Below are positions 44,691 through 53,375 of a stretch of DNA of 64,000 bases, piece by piece. How positions within the stretch are numbered: position 1 is the first letter of the stretch; each line of letters opens with the position of its first letter. The translations under genes and the position numbers were made by a program. Under the pieces are notes generated by a model. The model saw only the letters and a program-made list of their open reading frames with translations, was not told the DNA's origin and did no database searches. Source of the stretch: Alistipes sp. ZOR0009 (GTDB taxonomy: Bacteria; Bacteroidota; Bacteroidia; Bacteroidales; ZOR0009); contig NZ_JTLD01000020.1 in assembly GCF_000798815.1 (NCBI RefSeq), forward strand, positions 46,192-110,191, given 5' to 3'.

Positions 44691-44718
44691 AAGCCTGGCG
44701 GAATCATCCGCCAGGCTT
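44691..44718. terminator. terminator between convergent genes
   Basis: Perfect 12-bp stem: aagcctggcgga (44691-44702) and tccgccaggctt (44707-44718) with ATCA loop, 55 bases beyond the large PPDK-N gene and also facing the minus-strand gene at 44755. Confidence 0.85.
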
Positions 44719-44754
44719 CGTTTTGCTAAACCTTAGCCATCGCATTAATTGGCA

Positions 44755-45477
44755 TTAGATAGATTTATCTTCCTTACCGTCCTTGTGCAGGTCGGCGTTT
44801 TGTCCAAATCGGGTGTTAAAGGATTCGATCTTTTGGCATAGCGCCTCCCACTTGGGGTCGGTTTCCTCCATGCTCTTCCCTTCGAGGTAGATCATGAACT
44901 TTTCGAGCGCCTCCTGAAACTCCTTCCTTACCGCGCTGGCGGCCTCGTGCTCCTTGCGGGCCACGATATCCTCTACGCTTAGGGCGTAGCAGTCGTTAAA
45001 TGCCTTGTCGGCCTCCTCGAGCTTGGCGAGCTTTGTACCGATGGTTAGGAGGATAACGGCCTCGGCATACCGGGGTAGCTTCAGCTCGGCAATGAAGTTA
45101 GACATTCTGGCCGATTCGGTTACGTAGGCAAACTGGAGAAACTCGAGCCCAAAGCGCTCGAAAAGCGCGATAACCTGCCTGGCGGCCTGCACCTCGGCGG
45201 GGGTGCTCGATAGGGCGCATCCCTTTACCACGTAGTACAGCGATCGGTAGCAGTCGTCCCGTTCGTCGTCTAGCTGTATGAGCTGTAGGGTGTAGGTGTT
45301 TTTACGGATCTTCATGTAGCCCTTTTCGAGCTTGTCGAGCGCATCGACGAGCTGTGAGAAAGGCTTGCTGGCGATGAGCGTGGGGATACCCGACGTTTTT
45401 ACGTACGATACCACCTCTTTTCCGTATCCAACCAAGGCGTCTAAAACGCGCTTCCCTAGCTTAATAACAAGTCTCAT
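44755..45477 (-). CDS. hypothetical helical protein (DUF6261-like)
   Basis: A 240-residue all-alpha soluble protein without signal peptide or cofactor motif. Long helices such as VVKGCALSSTPAEVQAARQVIALFERFG and EAVILLTIGTKLAKLEEAD-type segments suggest a helical bundle. It resembles the DUF6261 group common in Bacteroidota; this is a tentative recognition. Its start lies right beside a GC-rich tandem repeat, which therefore occupies its upstream region. Confidence 0.72.
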   Translation of the reverse strand: MRLVIKLGKRVLDALVGYGKEVVSYVKTSGIPTLIASKPFSQLVDALDKLEKGYMKIRKNTYTLQLIQLDDERDDCYRSLYYVVKGCALSSTPAEVQAARQVIALFERFGLEFLQFAYVTESARMSNFIAELKLPRYAEAVILLTIGTKLAKLEEADKAFNDCYALSVEDIVARKEHEAASAVRKEFQEALEKFMIYLEGKSMEETDPKWEALCQKIESFNTRFGQNADLHKDGKEDKSI

Positions 45478-45944
45478 AGCGATATTATTTATTTGTAAAA
45501 CCTTGTGTTCGTAGCCTTGCGCCAGCTAACAGCCTCTGCGGTTGGCGGCCTAGCGCCGCTGGCGCAAACCGCGCTAGGTGCCGGGCGAGGCCTCCGTCGT
45601 TTGCGGAATTGGCGCTGGCCACCTGGTGCGCCCTGCGCCATTTGCGGAATTCGTGCTAGAAGCCTAGTGCGCTTTGTGCTGTTTGCGGAGGCTGTGCTAG
45701 AAATCTAGCGTGCTCTGCGCCGTTTGCGGAATTCGTACTAGACCGCTAGGGAGCTCTGCGCATTTTGCGGAATTCACCCGTGGCCGTTTTCAGCTAAAAA
45801 CTGTAATTGTTTTTAACTTTAATAAAAACAACGAAGGTTTTGGTTTAGCTCATTTTCTTGTTGTTTTTTTTTGAGGAGGGAGAAAATATGCGCAAATAAA
45901 CTTTTAAAGCGGAGGGATGTTTGGATGGTATCAAAATCAATTTT
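45478..45944. other. intergenic region carrying a minisatellite
   Basis: A 467-base interval between divergent genes. The left two thirds is a GC-rich 41-bp tandem repeat, and the right third is AT-rich and should contain the DUF4199 promoter. An open frame that runs through the repeat looks spurious because the 41-base period shifts its frame in each unit. Confidence 0.6.
45600..45780. repeat. 41-bp tandem repeat (about 4.4 clear units)
   Basis: Units start at 45600, 45641, 45682, 45723 and a partial unit at 45764, each opening with tttgcgga. Within units there is a small inverted repeat of type ctagaa-nn-ctag and an end ctctgcgc. A degenerate further unit fits 45559-45599. The period of exactly 41 bases is not a multiple of three, so it is not coding. 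The composition is far more GC-rich than the flanks. Confidence 0.85.
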
Positions 45945-46445
45945 ATGAAAAACCTGAAAATAGAGCTGAAGTGGGCCCTTATTTTTATGGTAACCATGCT
46001 TGCTTGGATGCTGCTAGAGCGGCTGGTTGGCCTGCACGATAGGTATATCGGGCAGCAGCAGTACCTTACCATGCTGTTTGTAGTGCCAGCCGTTTACGTG
46101 TACATCGAGGCGCTACGCGACAAGAAGCGGGTGGCGTATGGTGGCCGGATGACCTACTGGCAGGGATTTAAGTCGGGGGTTATTATTTCCGTCATCATTG
46201 CGACCTGTAGCCCGCTAACGCAGTGGCTTATCTCGTACGTAATCAGCCCCAGCTACTTTGCCAATGTGATAGACTACTCGGTAAAAACGGGCTACTACAA
46301 GACGGTAGAGGAGGCGCAGGCGTACTTTAACTACCGCAACTACGCCATTCAAAGCGTGGTTTGGGCGTTGGCGATGGGCGTTGTCACTACGGCCGTGGTG
46401 GATGCCTTTGTGTGCAGGAGGAGTCGGCGCATAAAGCTTAAGTAG
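45945..46445 (+). CDS. DUF4199-like membrane protein
   Basis: About 166 residues with four predicted transmembrane helices (around 8-26, 40-56, 78-98, 135-157). The pattern with YWQGFKSGVIISVI after helix 2 and a loop with YFNYRNYAIQSV matches DUF4199 proteins of Bacteroidota, of unknown function. ATG 45945 (MKNLKIELKWALIFM) is chosen because it directly precedes the first helix; an in-frame ATG 24 bases upstream is possible. It is monocistronic, with a terminator. Confidence 0.8.
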   Translation: MKNLKIELKWALIFMVTMLAWMLLERLVGLHDRYIGQQQYLTMLFVVPAVYVYIEALRDKKRVAYGGRMTYWQGFKSGVIISVIIATCSPLTQWLISYVISPSYFANVIDYSVKTGYYKTVEEAQAYFNYRNYAIQSVVWALAMGVVTTAVVDAFVCRRSRRIKLK

Positions 46446-46465
46446 CCCTTAAGGCATACTTCGTA

Positions 46466-46501
46466 AAAAGCCGCAGCAGGAGGGTTTCCTGTGCGGCTTT
46501 T
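46466..46501. terminator. terminator between DUF4199 and SOR-like genes
   Basis: Arms aaagccgc and gcggcttt with inner caggag/ttcctg pairing, then TTTTGTGT. It lies between convergent genes and may serve both. Confidence 0.7.
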
Positions 46502-46557
46502 GTGTGTTACCTATTTGCGGTGCCGATGCTTTTGGCAATCGGTGACGATATGGCTGG

Positions 46558-46917
46558 CTACTCTACCTTTACCGATTTGGTGTCGGGACCGGTACTCCCG
46601 TGCAGGTTGCAGTTTCCTTGCGCCTTAATCTCCATATCTTCGGTAGGGGTAATCTGATATGTTACCGTAAAGTCTTCGTTGGCGGGAAGGTGGCTGCCGC
46701 TATACTCCCACTTGTTTACCTCCTTGCCGTTAATGGTAAGGGTAACCCAGTTGGTATGGTGCATTTTGCTGTTTCCGTTGTGGGTTACCTGAATGGTGAT
46801 GGTGGTTGGCTGCCCCTTTTGTACCTTGTCGGGTACAGCAATCTTAACGGAGGTCTTGTTGGCAAAGGCCGCTGCAACCAGCAGCACAAGGGTTAGAACT
46901 AAGCTTATCTTTTTCAT
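46558..46917 (-). CDS. exported desulfoferrodoxin/superoxide reductase-like protein
   Basis: A 119-residue protein with a signal peptide (residues 1-19). The body resembles the Fe-binding domain of superoxide reductase: H46 and H53 (HNGNSKMHHTNW; the spacing to the Trp fits) and the C103/H106 pair in CNLHG correspond to three His and the Cys of the FeN4S centre. The first His ligand of canonical SOR (in the KHVP segment) has no counterpart, so the iron site may be incomplete or use H54 or H76. The export signal is unusual for SOR, which is normally cytosolic. The likely role is redox or metal handling in the periplasm, unproven. Confidence 0.75.
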   Translation of the reverse strand: MKKISLVLTLVLLVAAAFANKTSVKIAVPDKVQKGQPTTITIQVTHNGNSKMHHTNWVTLTINGKEVNKWEYSGSHLPANEDFTVTYQITPTEDMEIKAQGNCNLHGSTGPDTKSVKVE

Positions 46918-47085
46918 CCTAATAAAAATTTAAGGTTGGATGAAGCCCCATAGCCCGATTTGCTTGCGCCTGCTGGCGGTGGTTGGCCATGCGGGTTTCT
47001 CCGTAGTTAGTTTTGATTACCTTAAATGTACAACTATTCCGCCAGAAAAGAAACGTCAGCCGCTTGGGGTGGTGGAAAATAAAAA

Positions 47086-47110
47086 AGGTTGTAACCGATG
47101 GCTACAACCT
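47086..47110 (-). terminator. terminator after the response regulator gene
   Basis: Arms aggttgta (47086-47093) and tacaacct (47103-47110), followed on the minus strand by a T run. Confidence 0.75.
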
Positions 47111-47131
47111 AGTGGCGTATGCGGGTGCTTT

Positions 47132-47830
47132 CTACATTTTTACCTTAAGCATGAACCCAGTTCCGTGTACGCTCGAAATCTCGATGTTCGGATCGTCCTT
47201 CAAATACTTGCGGAGCTTGGTGATGTACACGTCCATGCTGCGGCCTGCAAAGTAGCTGTCGTCCTTCCAAATGGTAAGAAGCGCCTTGTCGCGCTGCAGC
47301 ACGTTGTTGGCGTTTTCGATGAGGAGCTTTAGCAGCTCGGCCTCGCGTGGCGAGAGCTTCTCCTCGATGCCGTTGTGGGTAAGGGTGCGGACTTCCACGT
47401 CGAAGGAGTAGATGCCCAGCTCGAATACCGTTTTGGCCGGGGCAGCGTTGGCGTTGGAGAGCTTGTCGCGGGTGAGTATGGCGTTGATTTTCCAGATGAG
47501 CACCTCTGAGTCGAACGGCTTGGTGATGTAGTCGTCGGCGCCAATGCTGAAGCCCTCCTGTATGTCGTTCTTGAGCGTTTTTGCGGTTAGGAAAATTAGC
47601 GGCACACGCGGGTTGTGCTCCTTAATGCGGCGGGCAATGGTAAATCCATCCACATTGGGAAGCATCACATCTAGCACGCAGATGTCGAACTCCCCCTCGA
47701 TAAAAGTCTTGAAGGCTTTGGCGCCATCGTTTACCCAGGTAACGTTAAAGTCGTTAATGTTGAGGTAAGCTTTAAGCACGGAACCAAAGTTGGTGTCGTC
47801 TTCAACCAGTAGTACGTTTATGCTGCTCAT
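47132..47830 (-). CDS. OmpR/PhoB-family response regulator
   Basis: A 232-residue regulator. The receiver domain (residues 4-120) carries the acidic pair E10/D11/D12 and phosphoacceptor D54 in VLDVMLP, with Thr and Lys at the later conserved sites (FLTAK, TKPFD). The winged-helix DNA-binding domain follows (about 135-230; LSPREAELLKLL, RSMDVYITKLRKYL). It overlaps the kinase stop by one base (TAATG), so the pair is translationally coupled. The target genes are not visible, but the divergent secreted gene at 49802 is a candidate. Confidence 0.93.
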   Translation of the reverse strand: MSSINVLLVEDDTNFGSVLKAYLNINDFNVTWVNDGAKAFKTFIEGEFDICVLDVMLPNVDGFTIARRIKEHNPRVPLIFLTAKTLKNDIQEGFSIGADDYITKPFDSEVLIWKINAILTRDKLSNANAAPAKTVFELGIYSFDVEVRTLTHNGIEEKLSPREAELLKLLIENANNVLQRDKALLTIWKDDSYFAGRSMDVYITKLRKYLKDDPNIEISSVHGTGFMLKVKM

Positions 47831-49566
47831 TATTCGTTGTTTTTAAGGGGTAAGGTAATGTCGAATCGGCTGCCTTTGCCAATTTCGCTCGATACGGTAA
47901 TCTTGCCGTTGTGGGCTTCGACTATCGACTTAACGAAAGCCAGTCCGAGTCCAAATCCCTTTACATTATGAATATTGCCATCGGTGTGGCGGTAAAACTT
48001 GTCAAAAATGCGGCGTTGGGCATCCTTTTTCATGCCCACACCTTTATCTATAACCGAAATGGTGATTTTATTTCCGGTGTTGAAGGTGCATATTTTTACA
48101 AACGGAGCGCCCATCGAGTACTTTATGGCGTTGTCGATAAGGTTGACAAGCGCGTTGAGGATGTGCATTTCGTCGGCATCTACGATTGTTCTTTCGGCGT
48201 TAAACTCCTTGACGATGGTTCCTCCTTTGCTGTCGATTTGCAGCTCGAAGTGGCCGATGGCGGCGTTTATCATGTCGTGCATATCCAGCGTTTGCGGATT
48301 TTGTTTTAGTCCGGCACGCTCCACCAGCGCCATCTTAAGCACCTGCTCCACCAGGCGGTTCATGCGCCGGTTTTCGTCGCGGATTATGCCCGTAAAGTAC
48401 TTTATGGCCTCCTCCTTGGTTATCACCTTTCCGTTTTCGATGGAATCTACCGCCAGGTTGATGGTGGCTATGGGCGTTTTAAACTCGTGGGTTACGTTGT
48501 TTACGAAGTCGCTTTTAATCTCGGATAGCCTCTTTTGCTTTAGTAGCGTAAGCAGGGTAATTATGAAGGTGGTAAGGATAAAGGCTATTAGGAGGATGGA
48601 GCCAACCAGCATAAAGTTGAGCGAACCCAGAATGTAGCTTCGGGTGTTGTCTATCTGTAGCCTTAGGCTGTAGGGCTCGGAGCTTAGGTCGTAGGGGAAG
48701 AGCGCAGTTTTGTAGGTGGCCGGCTCGTCCATATCGTAGCCTTTGGAGGCGATGGTGGTTTTGTGGTTGCTCTTATCGGCATAGATGGCGTACTCGAAGG
48801 GGAGGTTAACGCCCTCAGATCGTAGCTCATTTTTTAGCGTCGAGTCAATGATGTTTGCCTTGATGCGCTTTTCTAGCGGCTGGTTGCGCGTGTCCGACTC
48901 TATGATCATTTGTCGGATTGTGTTCTCTATTCGTCGGGTTTTCCCCTCAATATGCGCCCTGATCATCGATTCTGCCTCACGACGGGCATCCTCCTCGTTA
49001 TCTTGCTGCGGCATCGACTCCATCGGAAACATGAAGTCGGAGCCAAATGGGCTTTGGTTCTTAGTTTTTTGACTCTTTTTTTTCTTTTTGGAGGATGGAT
49101 AGCGCAAGTTTTGGGGGTTCTGTCCGTTTTGCTGGCGCATCATCTGGTCGAATAGCTGCGAGTTGGGCACGACGAACGAATTTTCGAAAACGCCGTCGGG
49201 GGTGTTTATTCGGAAAACCACCCGGTTTTGGTCGTCGTTGTAGGTGAACTTCGAGCTCTTAAGGATGCTTTGTACCAGCGAGTCGATGTAGGCGATGTCC
49301 TGCTCCATTATCCGTTGGTTGCCGTGATTTCCGTTGGCATTTGGCTTCTCGCTAATTTTTTTGTTGAAGGTGTCAAGAAGCTTGGAGGCGTTATTCCTGT
49401 CTTCGAGCTTGTTTACCGTAGAACGCATGGCGTCTACAATAGCCTTGTTAAGCTGGTCTTCTTTTATCCTATAGGCGTTGTTAAGCCAAAGTAGCTGCGT
49501 TATGGCGATGGCTGCAAGCGCGATGCCAAGTAGTACTGCAATGCTGGGAATAACCTTTTTCTTCAT
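47830..49566 (-). CDS. membrane sensor histidine kinase
   Basis: A 578-residue kinase. The first transmembrane helix is at residues 7-27, and a 280-residue periplasmic domain follows, with a Lys/Gln-rich stretch (KKKKKSQK at 160-167) and a Met-rich part ([11 protein letters not shown] near 178-188). The second transmembrane helix is at about 312-341. The HisKA box has H360 in THEFKTP, and the ATPase domain has [20 protein letters not shown] and [10 protein letters not shown]. It passes phosphate to the response regulator encoded directly after it. The signal is unknown; a -7 box CAAAAATA (49601-49608, minus strand) is present. Confidence 0.92.
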   Translation of the reverse strand: MKKKVIPSIAVLLGIALAAIAITQLLWLNNAYRIKEDQLNKAIVDAMRSTVNKLEDRNNASKLLDTFNKKISEKPNANGNHGNQRIMEQDIAYIDSLVQSILKSSKFTYNDDQNRVVFRINTPDGVFENSFVVPNSQLFDQMMRQQNGQNPQNLRYPSSKKKKKSQKTKNQSPFGSDFMFPMESMPQQDNEEDARREAESMIRAHIEGKTRRIENTIRQMIIESDTRNQPLEKRIKANIIDSTLKNELRSEGVNLPFEYAIYADKSNHKTTIASKGYDMDEPATYKTALFPYDLSSEPYSLRLQIDNTRSYILGSLNFMLVGSILLIAFILTTFIITLLTLLKQKRLSEIKSDFVNNVTHEFKTPIATINLAVDSIENGKVITKEEAIKYFTGIIRDENRRMNRLVEQVLKMALVERAGLKQNPQTLDMHDMINAAIGHFELQIDSKGGTIVKEFNAERTIVDADEMHILNALVNLIDNAIKYSMGAPFVKICTFNTGNKITISVIDKGVGMKKDAQRRIFDKFYRHTDGNIHNVKGFGLGLAFVKSIVEAHNGKITVSSEIGKGSRFDITLPLKNNE

Positions 49567-49600
49567 TTAGGAGAAATTCCTTTTAAATTTTTCACACATA

Positions 49601-49608
49601 CAAAAATA
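49601..49608 (-). promoter_or_regulatory. -7 box of the sensor kinase operon
   Basis: TATTTTTG on the minus strand, 35 bases before the kinase start. It faces a TATTTTTG on the plus strand at 49695-49702 before the secreted protein gene, so the divergent units have similar -7 boxes. Confidence 0.4.
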
Positions 49609-49694
49609 CATATTTAAAATGCGCAAAAGTAGACCCTTAACTTTTTGTTAACAGGTATTAACCAGCTCTTAACCCCTTCTGTTTTTTTGTGCCG

Positions 49695-49702
49695 TATTTT
49701 TG
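49695..49702 (+). promoter_or_regulatory. -7 box of the secreted protein gene
   Basis: TATTTTTG fits TAnnTTTG and lies about 100 bases upstream of the ATG at 49802, implying a leader of about 90 bases. The -33 element is not clear. Confidence 0.4.
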
Positions 49703-49801
49703 TAGTCGTAAATGTAAGCCCAAAATTAGCATCACAATAAGGCCTTGCCGGTAATTCTACCAGAGCTGCCAGGTAAGGTTCTCATCTAAAAATTTACGAG
49801 T

Positions 49802-50755
49802 ATGAAAAGATACTTTTTTTTAATCGCGTTGGGGCTTGTTGCTGCAAGCACTACCGCATTTGCTCAAACAAAATCAACCCAAAAGAAGGCCTCGAAGGCC
49901 AAAAATGAAAAGGTGCGGGTAGACACTTCTGCATGCCGCAGCATCGACCAATTCTTTACGGATGACATGATGAGGGACATGAGCCGTTCTTCTCGCTCAT
50001 TTTACAACCAAGCGATGAAGATGATGCAGGAAATGCCAGATATCCAAGGAATGATCTCTTCTGAAGATTTTGCTGGTATGGATAGGTTCTTTTCTTCCGA
50101 TTCGACGCAGCAGCGAAAGGGTATAAACAGAAAGGGAATGGCCGGAAAGCGTCCGCATATGCGAGGGAACCGTTTTACGATTACCACCGATTCTAGCGGA
50201 AATCAGCAATCCATCAAGGTGATTAGTAAGGACGGAAAAACTACCATTATTCGAAATGGGAAGGACACTACGTTTGTTGATGGTCCGTTTGTCCCAGAGC
50301 GTGATATGCCAAATATGAACTTCGACATGCTTGTACCTCCTTCTTTTGATATGATGCCCAATTTTGGAGGACGTGATTTTCAGGATAGGGACTTCGTCGT
50401 TCGTAGATCGAGGGGTGGGCTAGAGGCCGAATCTCCATCTGTTCAGGAAAATGATCTACTTGTAAAGAAGGGGATCGTTTCTTCTAAGGATATAAAGAGT
50501 AGGCTTGACGTTGAAGATTTATCTTTAGTGCAAAATCGAAAAAATGGTACGGTTCGTATCAGCTACGAGCTTGAGAATGCAGAGCAAAGCGAGCTGCAGC
50601 TGGTATCGCCTGAAGGAACAGTTGTAGAGAAGGTAACTCTGATAGGCAACGATGGCGAATTTAGACGCACTATAAAAATGGATAAAGCCTATGACTACGT
50701 ATACGTTGTCATTTCGAATAGCAAGAAAGTGTCTGTAGGTAAGTTTTGGCTATAA
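49802..50755 (+). CDS. secreted Met-rich protein next to the sensor kinase
   Basis: A 317-residue protein with a signal peptide ending ATTAFAQ (about residue 22). The first half is rich in Met, Asp and Arg (DDMMRDMSRSSRSFYNQAMKMMQEM; PNMNFDMLVPPSFDMMPNF), and the last about 70 residues form a beta-rich domain (VRISYELENAEQSELQLVS ... VYVVISNSKKVSVGKFWL) with a likeness to type IX secretion sorting domains, though without the usual closing pattern. I do not recognise a family. It is divergent from the kinase operon, so it may be its target or signal carrier, in the manner of CpxP. Confidence 0.72.
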   Translation: MKRYFFLIALGLVAASTTAFAQTKSTQKKASKAKNEKVRVDTSACRSIDQFFTDDMMRDMSRSSRSFYNQAMKMMQEMPDIQGMISSEDFAGMDRFFSSDSTQQRKGINRKGMAGKRPHMRGNRFTITTDSSGNQQSIKVISKDGKTTIIRNGKDTTFVDGPFVPERDMPNMNFDMLVPPSFDMMPNFGGRDFQDRDFVVRRSRGGLEAESPSVQENDLLVKKGIVSSKDIKSRLDVEDLSLVQNRKNGTVRISYELENAEQSELQLVSPEGTVVEKVTLIGNDGEFRRTIKMDKAYDYVYVVISNSKKVSVGKFWL

Positions 50756-50777
50756 TTAGCTAGGTTATTTAACAGAG

Positions 50778-50800
50778 AAAGGGGGCTTTAAGCCCCCTTT
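50778..50800 (+). terminator. terminator after the secreted protein gene
   Basis: Arms aaagggggct and agcccccttt around TTA, followed by TTTATT. Confidence 0.8.
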
Positions 50801-50861
50801 TTTATTGCCCAAAAAGAACAAAGTGTGGATGGGTGACGTTAGTAGGTACAAGCGTTTAGCA

Positions 50862-51458
50862 ATGAGAACAAAGTTGAACTTGGTCGTGTTTTTTGTGCTG
50901 CTAGCGGCTGCTTTTAGTGGGCGAGCTCAGGGCGAACTTGTGGCAGGGTATGGCCTTTTTTCATCGGTAGAGGTTGATAATACATTTTATAGCCCTAGCG
51001 TTTCTAAAATTATTACCCTTGATGAGCAATACAACTCCCATTCGGATGCGCTCGGTCCGTGGGTTATTGGCTATAAGCACGCTTTTGGACGGAACTTTGC
51101 CGTAGGCTTGCTCGGTGTTGTAGCCTCTATGCGGACTAACTATTTTGGCGGGAAAGATGAAAATGGTTCGGTTGTAGACACCAAGCAGCGCGTGTTATCA
51201 ACCCAATACTCTACCTTAGTTCGAATGTACTATTCGTGGATAAATATTCGTAATCTGAATGTCTATTCGAGCTTAGCTGCTGGACTTAGCTATGAAAGTG
51301 CAAAAAATAGTACTGAAAGTAAATATCTGGATAAGTTTTCTCCTGCCTACCAAGCAAATTTGCTGGGAATTAGAGTGGGAAGTAAGCTAGGCGCCTATTT
51401 GGAGTTAGGCTATGGATATGCGGGTGTGGCAAGTGTGGGTTTAAGCCTATATCTTTAA
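50862..51458 (+). CDS. predicted small outer-membrane protein
   Basis: About 198 residues. A signal peptide (MRTKLNLVVFFVLLAAAFSGRAQ) fixes the start at ATG 50862; an upstream TTG-started extension overlaps the preceding terminator and is unlikely. The body shows barrel-like strands with Gly and aromatic residues (GELVAGYGLF, FAVGLLGVVAS, VYSSLAAGLSYES, closing GVASVGLSLYL). No specific family recognised. It may share a role with the preceding secreted gene, but has its own context after a terminator. Confidence 0.72.
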   Translation: MRTKLNLVVFFVLLAAAFSGRAQGELVAGYGLFSSVEVDNTFYSPSVSKIITLDEQYNSHSDALGPWVIGYKHAFGRNFAVGLLGVVASMRTNYFGGKDENGSVVDTKQRVLSTQYSTLVRMYYSWINIRNLNVYSSLAAGLSYESAKNSTESKYLDKFSPAYQANLLGIRVGSKLGAYLELGYGYAGVASVGLSLYL

Positions 51459-51463
51459 TAGGA

Positions 51464-51492
51464 AGAAGGCACCGAAAATCTCGGTGCCTTCT
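51464..51492. terminator. bidirectional terminator before rlmD end
   Basis: Arms agaaggcaccga (51464-51475) and tcggtgccttct (51481-51492), between convergent genes. Confidence 0.8.
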
Positions 51493-51506
51493 ATATTTAG
51501 TAGAAC

Positions 51507-52931
51507 TTACTTTCTGTCCAGTAAAACTACATTTTCTACGTGATGGGTATGCGGAAACATATCTACAGGTTGAACCCTTATTACTTCGTATGCTTCTCCT
51601 AGAAGGGCTAAATCTCGTGCTTGCGTAGCCGGGTTGCAGCTAACGTAAACAATGCGATTCGGTTTTGCTCTTAAAATGGTGTTGGCAACATCTTCGTGGA
51701 TCCCTGCGCGTGGTGGGTCTAGTATTATAACGTCGGGCTTCCCATTTTCGGCAATAAATTTGTCGTTTAGAACATCCTTCATGTCGCCAGCGTAGAAGGT
51801 TGTGTTGGTAATTCCGTTTATTTCGGAGTTTACTTTTGCGTCTTCAATGGCTTCTGGAACATACTCAACGCCTACAACCTTTTTAGATTTGGATGCAACG
51901 AAGTTGGCAATTGTCCCCGTTCCTGTATAAAGGTCGTAAACAACCTCGCTTCCAGTAAGACCTGCAAAGTCGCGGGTTATTTTGTATAGCTGGTAGGCCT
52001 GCTCAGAATTTGTTTGATAGAATGATTTAGGGCCAACCTTAAATTTTAGTCCCTCCATCTCCTCTATGATATGGTCTTTCCCTGCGAAACAGATAACTTC
52101 TTGGTCGGTGATGCTATCGTTCCCTTTAGTATTAATAATGTATTGTAGCGAGGTAATCTGAGGGAATGATTCCTTTATATGGTTAAGTAGCGCAGTTCGT
52201 TTTTCTACATCTTCATAGTAAAAAACGACAATAACCATAACCTCGCCAGTTGAGGCTGTACGAATTATAAGGTTTCGCATTAGCCCAACTTGATTGCGAA
52301 TATCGAAAAACTCGTAGCCATTGTTTATGGTGAAATCACGAACTGCAAGACGTATTGCATTGGATGGCTCAGCCTGTAGGTGGCATTTTGTTATGTCCAA
52401 CACCTTGTCAAACATTCCCGGGATGTGGAAACCCAATGCATTTGGCTGGTGAATTTCAGCGCCTGCTTGTACCTCTTCAATGGTAATCCATCGTTTTGAA
52501 GAGAAGGTGTACTCCAGCTTATTTCTGTATTCGAAGATTTTTTCAGAGCCAAGAATAGGGCTGATTTCTGGGATGTGAACTTTCCCTATCCGGGTAAGCT
52601 GATCTACTACCTGCTTGTGCTTGTACTCAAGCTGGAAGTGGTAGGGAAGGTGCTGCCATTTGCAACCGCCGCATACGCCAAAGTGCTCGCAGGTAGCTGC
52701 AATACGGTTGGGTGATGGTGTAACGAGCTTGGTTACGAATCCCTCCATGTAGTTTTTGCGCATCTTGTTAACCTGAACGTTGACAATATCTCCAGGTATT
52801 ACCTGTGGCACAAATACTACAACATCATTATATCTACCAATTGCTTTCCCTTCTGCAGCAATGTCTACAATCTCCAAATTCTCTATCGATGGTTTTCTTT
52901 TTCTTCCCACGGTAATCGGTTTTGTGAGCAC
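51507..52931 (-). CDS. rlmD: TrmA-family 23S rRNA uracil-C5 methyltransferase (RlmD/RumA-type)
   Basis: A 474-residue RumA/RlmD-type enzyme making m5U in 23S rRNA. An N-terminal TRAM domain (about 12-75) is followed by Fe-S Cys in CEHFGVCGGCKW and a later Cys, the SAM-binding domain (VYDLYTGTGTIANFVA; DPPRAGIHE), and the catalytic Cys in YVSCNPATQARDL. Translation appears to start at GTG 52931 since no ATG precedes the TRAM domain. The exact target position (U1939 or U747) cannot be assigned without comparison. Its terminator is shared with the small outer-membrane protein gene. Confidence 0.9.
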   Translation of the reverse strand: MLTKPITVGRKRKPSIENLEIVDIAAEGKAIGRYNDVVVFVPQVIPGDIVNVQVNKMRKNYMEGFVTKLVTPSPNRIAATCEHFGVCGGCKWQHLPYHFQLEYKHKQVVDQLTRIGKVHIPEISPILGSEKIFEYRNKLEYTFSSKRWITIEEVQAGAEIHQPNALGFHIPGMFDKVLDITKCHLQAEPSNAIRLAVRDFTINNGYEFFDIRNQVGLMRNLIIRTASTGEVMVIVVFYYEDVEKRTALLNHIKESFPQITSLQYIINTKGNDSITDQEVICFAGKDHIIEEMEGLKFKVGPKSFYQTNSEQAYQLYKITRDFAGLTGSEVVYDLYTGTGTIANFVASKSKKVVGVEYVPEAIEDAKVNSEINGITNTTFYAGDMKDVLNDKFIAENGKPDVIILDPPRAGIHEDVANTILRAKPNRIVYVSCNPATQARDLALLGEAYEVIRVQPVDMFPHTHHVENVVLLDRK

Positions 52932-53375
52932 AAAGATAGGTAATTAAGGGTGAAGAGGAAAGCCCAAGGAAATAATGGCTAAAGGATTGTGAATGGATGT
53001 AAAATATTGTAACTAAATATTGTTGTTGTTTAACAAATAACTTTTCAGCGAAGTTAGCATACGCACAAGGACTAGAAAAGGTCTCACAGTGTGGGGCTAC
53101 ATCTCACAAAAAATGATTTACAAAGTTTAAAGTACTCTTTAGTGTAAAGGTTTATTTTATGTTTTACAGCAAGGAAAAGTGGCGTTTGCTTGCATACAAA
53201 CGTTTTACGTGTAGGTTACAAAGTGTAATGAAAAATATTTGTCAGGCTACTGATTTTTTAGTTGAAATCTTGTTTGATATTCGAAATTAAAGCTACATTT
53301 ACGGCATCAAATCATACCGGTTTTCGGGAGGTAAGATGCAAACACGTTAGTTTAATATACTAAATACATACGACG
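52932..53375. other. long upstream region of gdhA
   Basis: A 444-base AT-rich region between divergent genes. TTTG at 53273-53276 and TACATTTA at 53294-53301 form a weak promoter candidate, giving a leader of about 70 bases. No gene or known RNA structure recognised. Confidence 0.45.

Noticed and set aside
45505..45708. Plus-strand open frame through the GC-rich region
   Set aside because: It crosses a 41-base tandem repeat whose period changes the reading frame at each unit, so the frame is an accident of GC-rich sequence with few stops.
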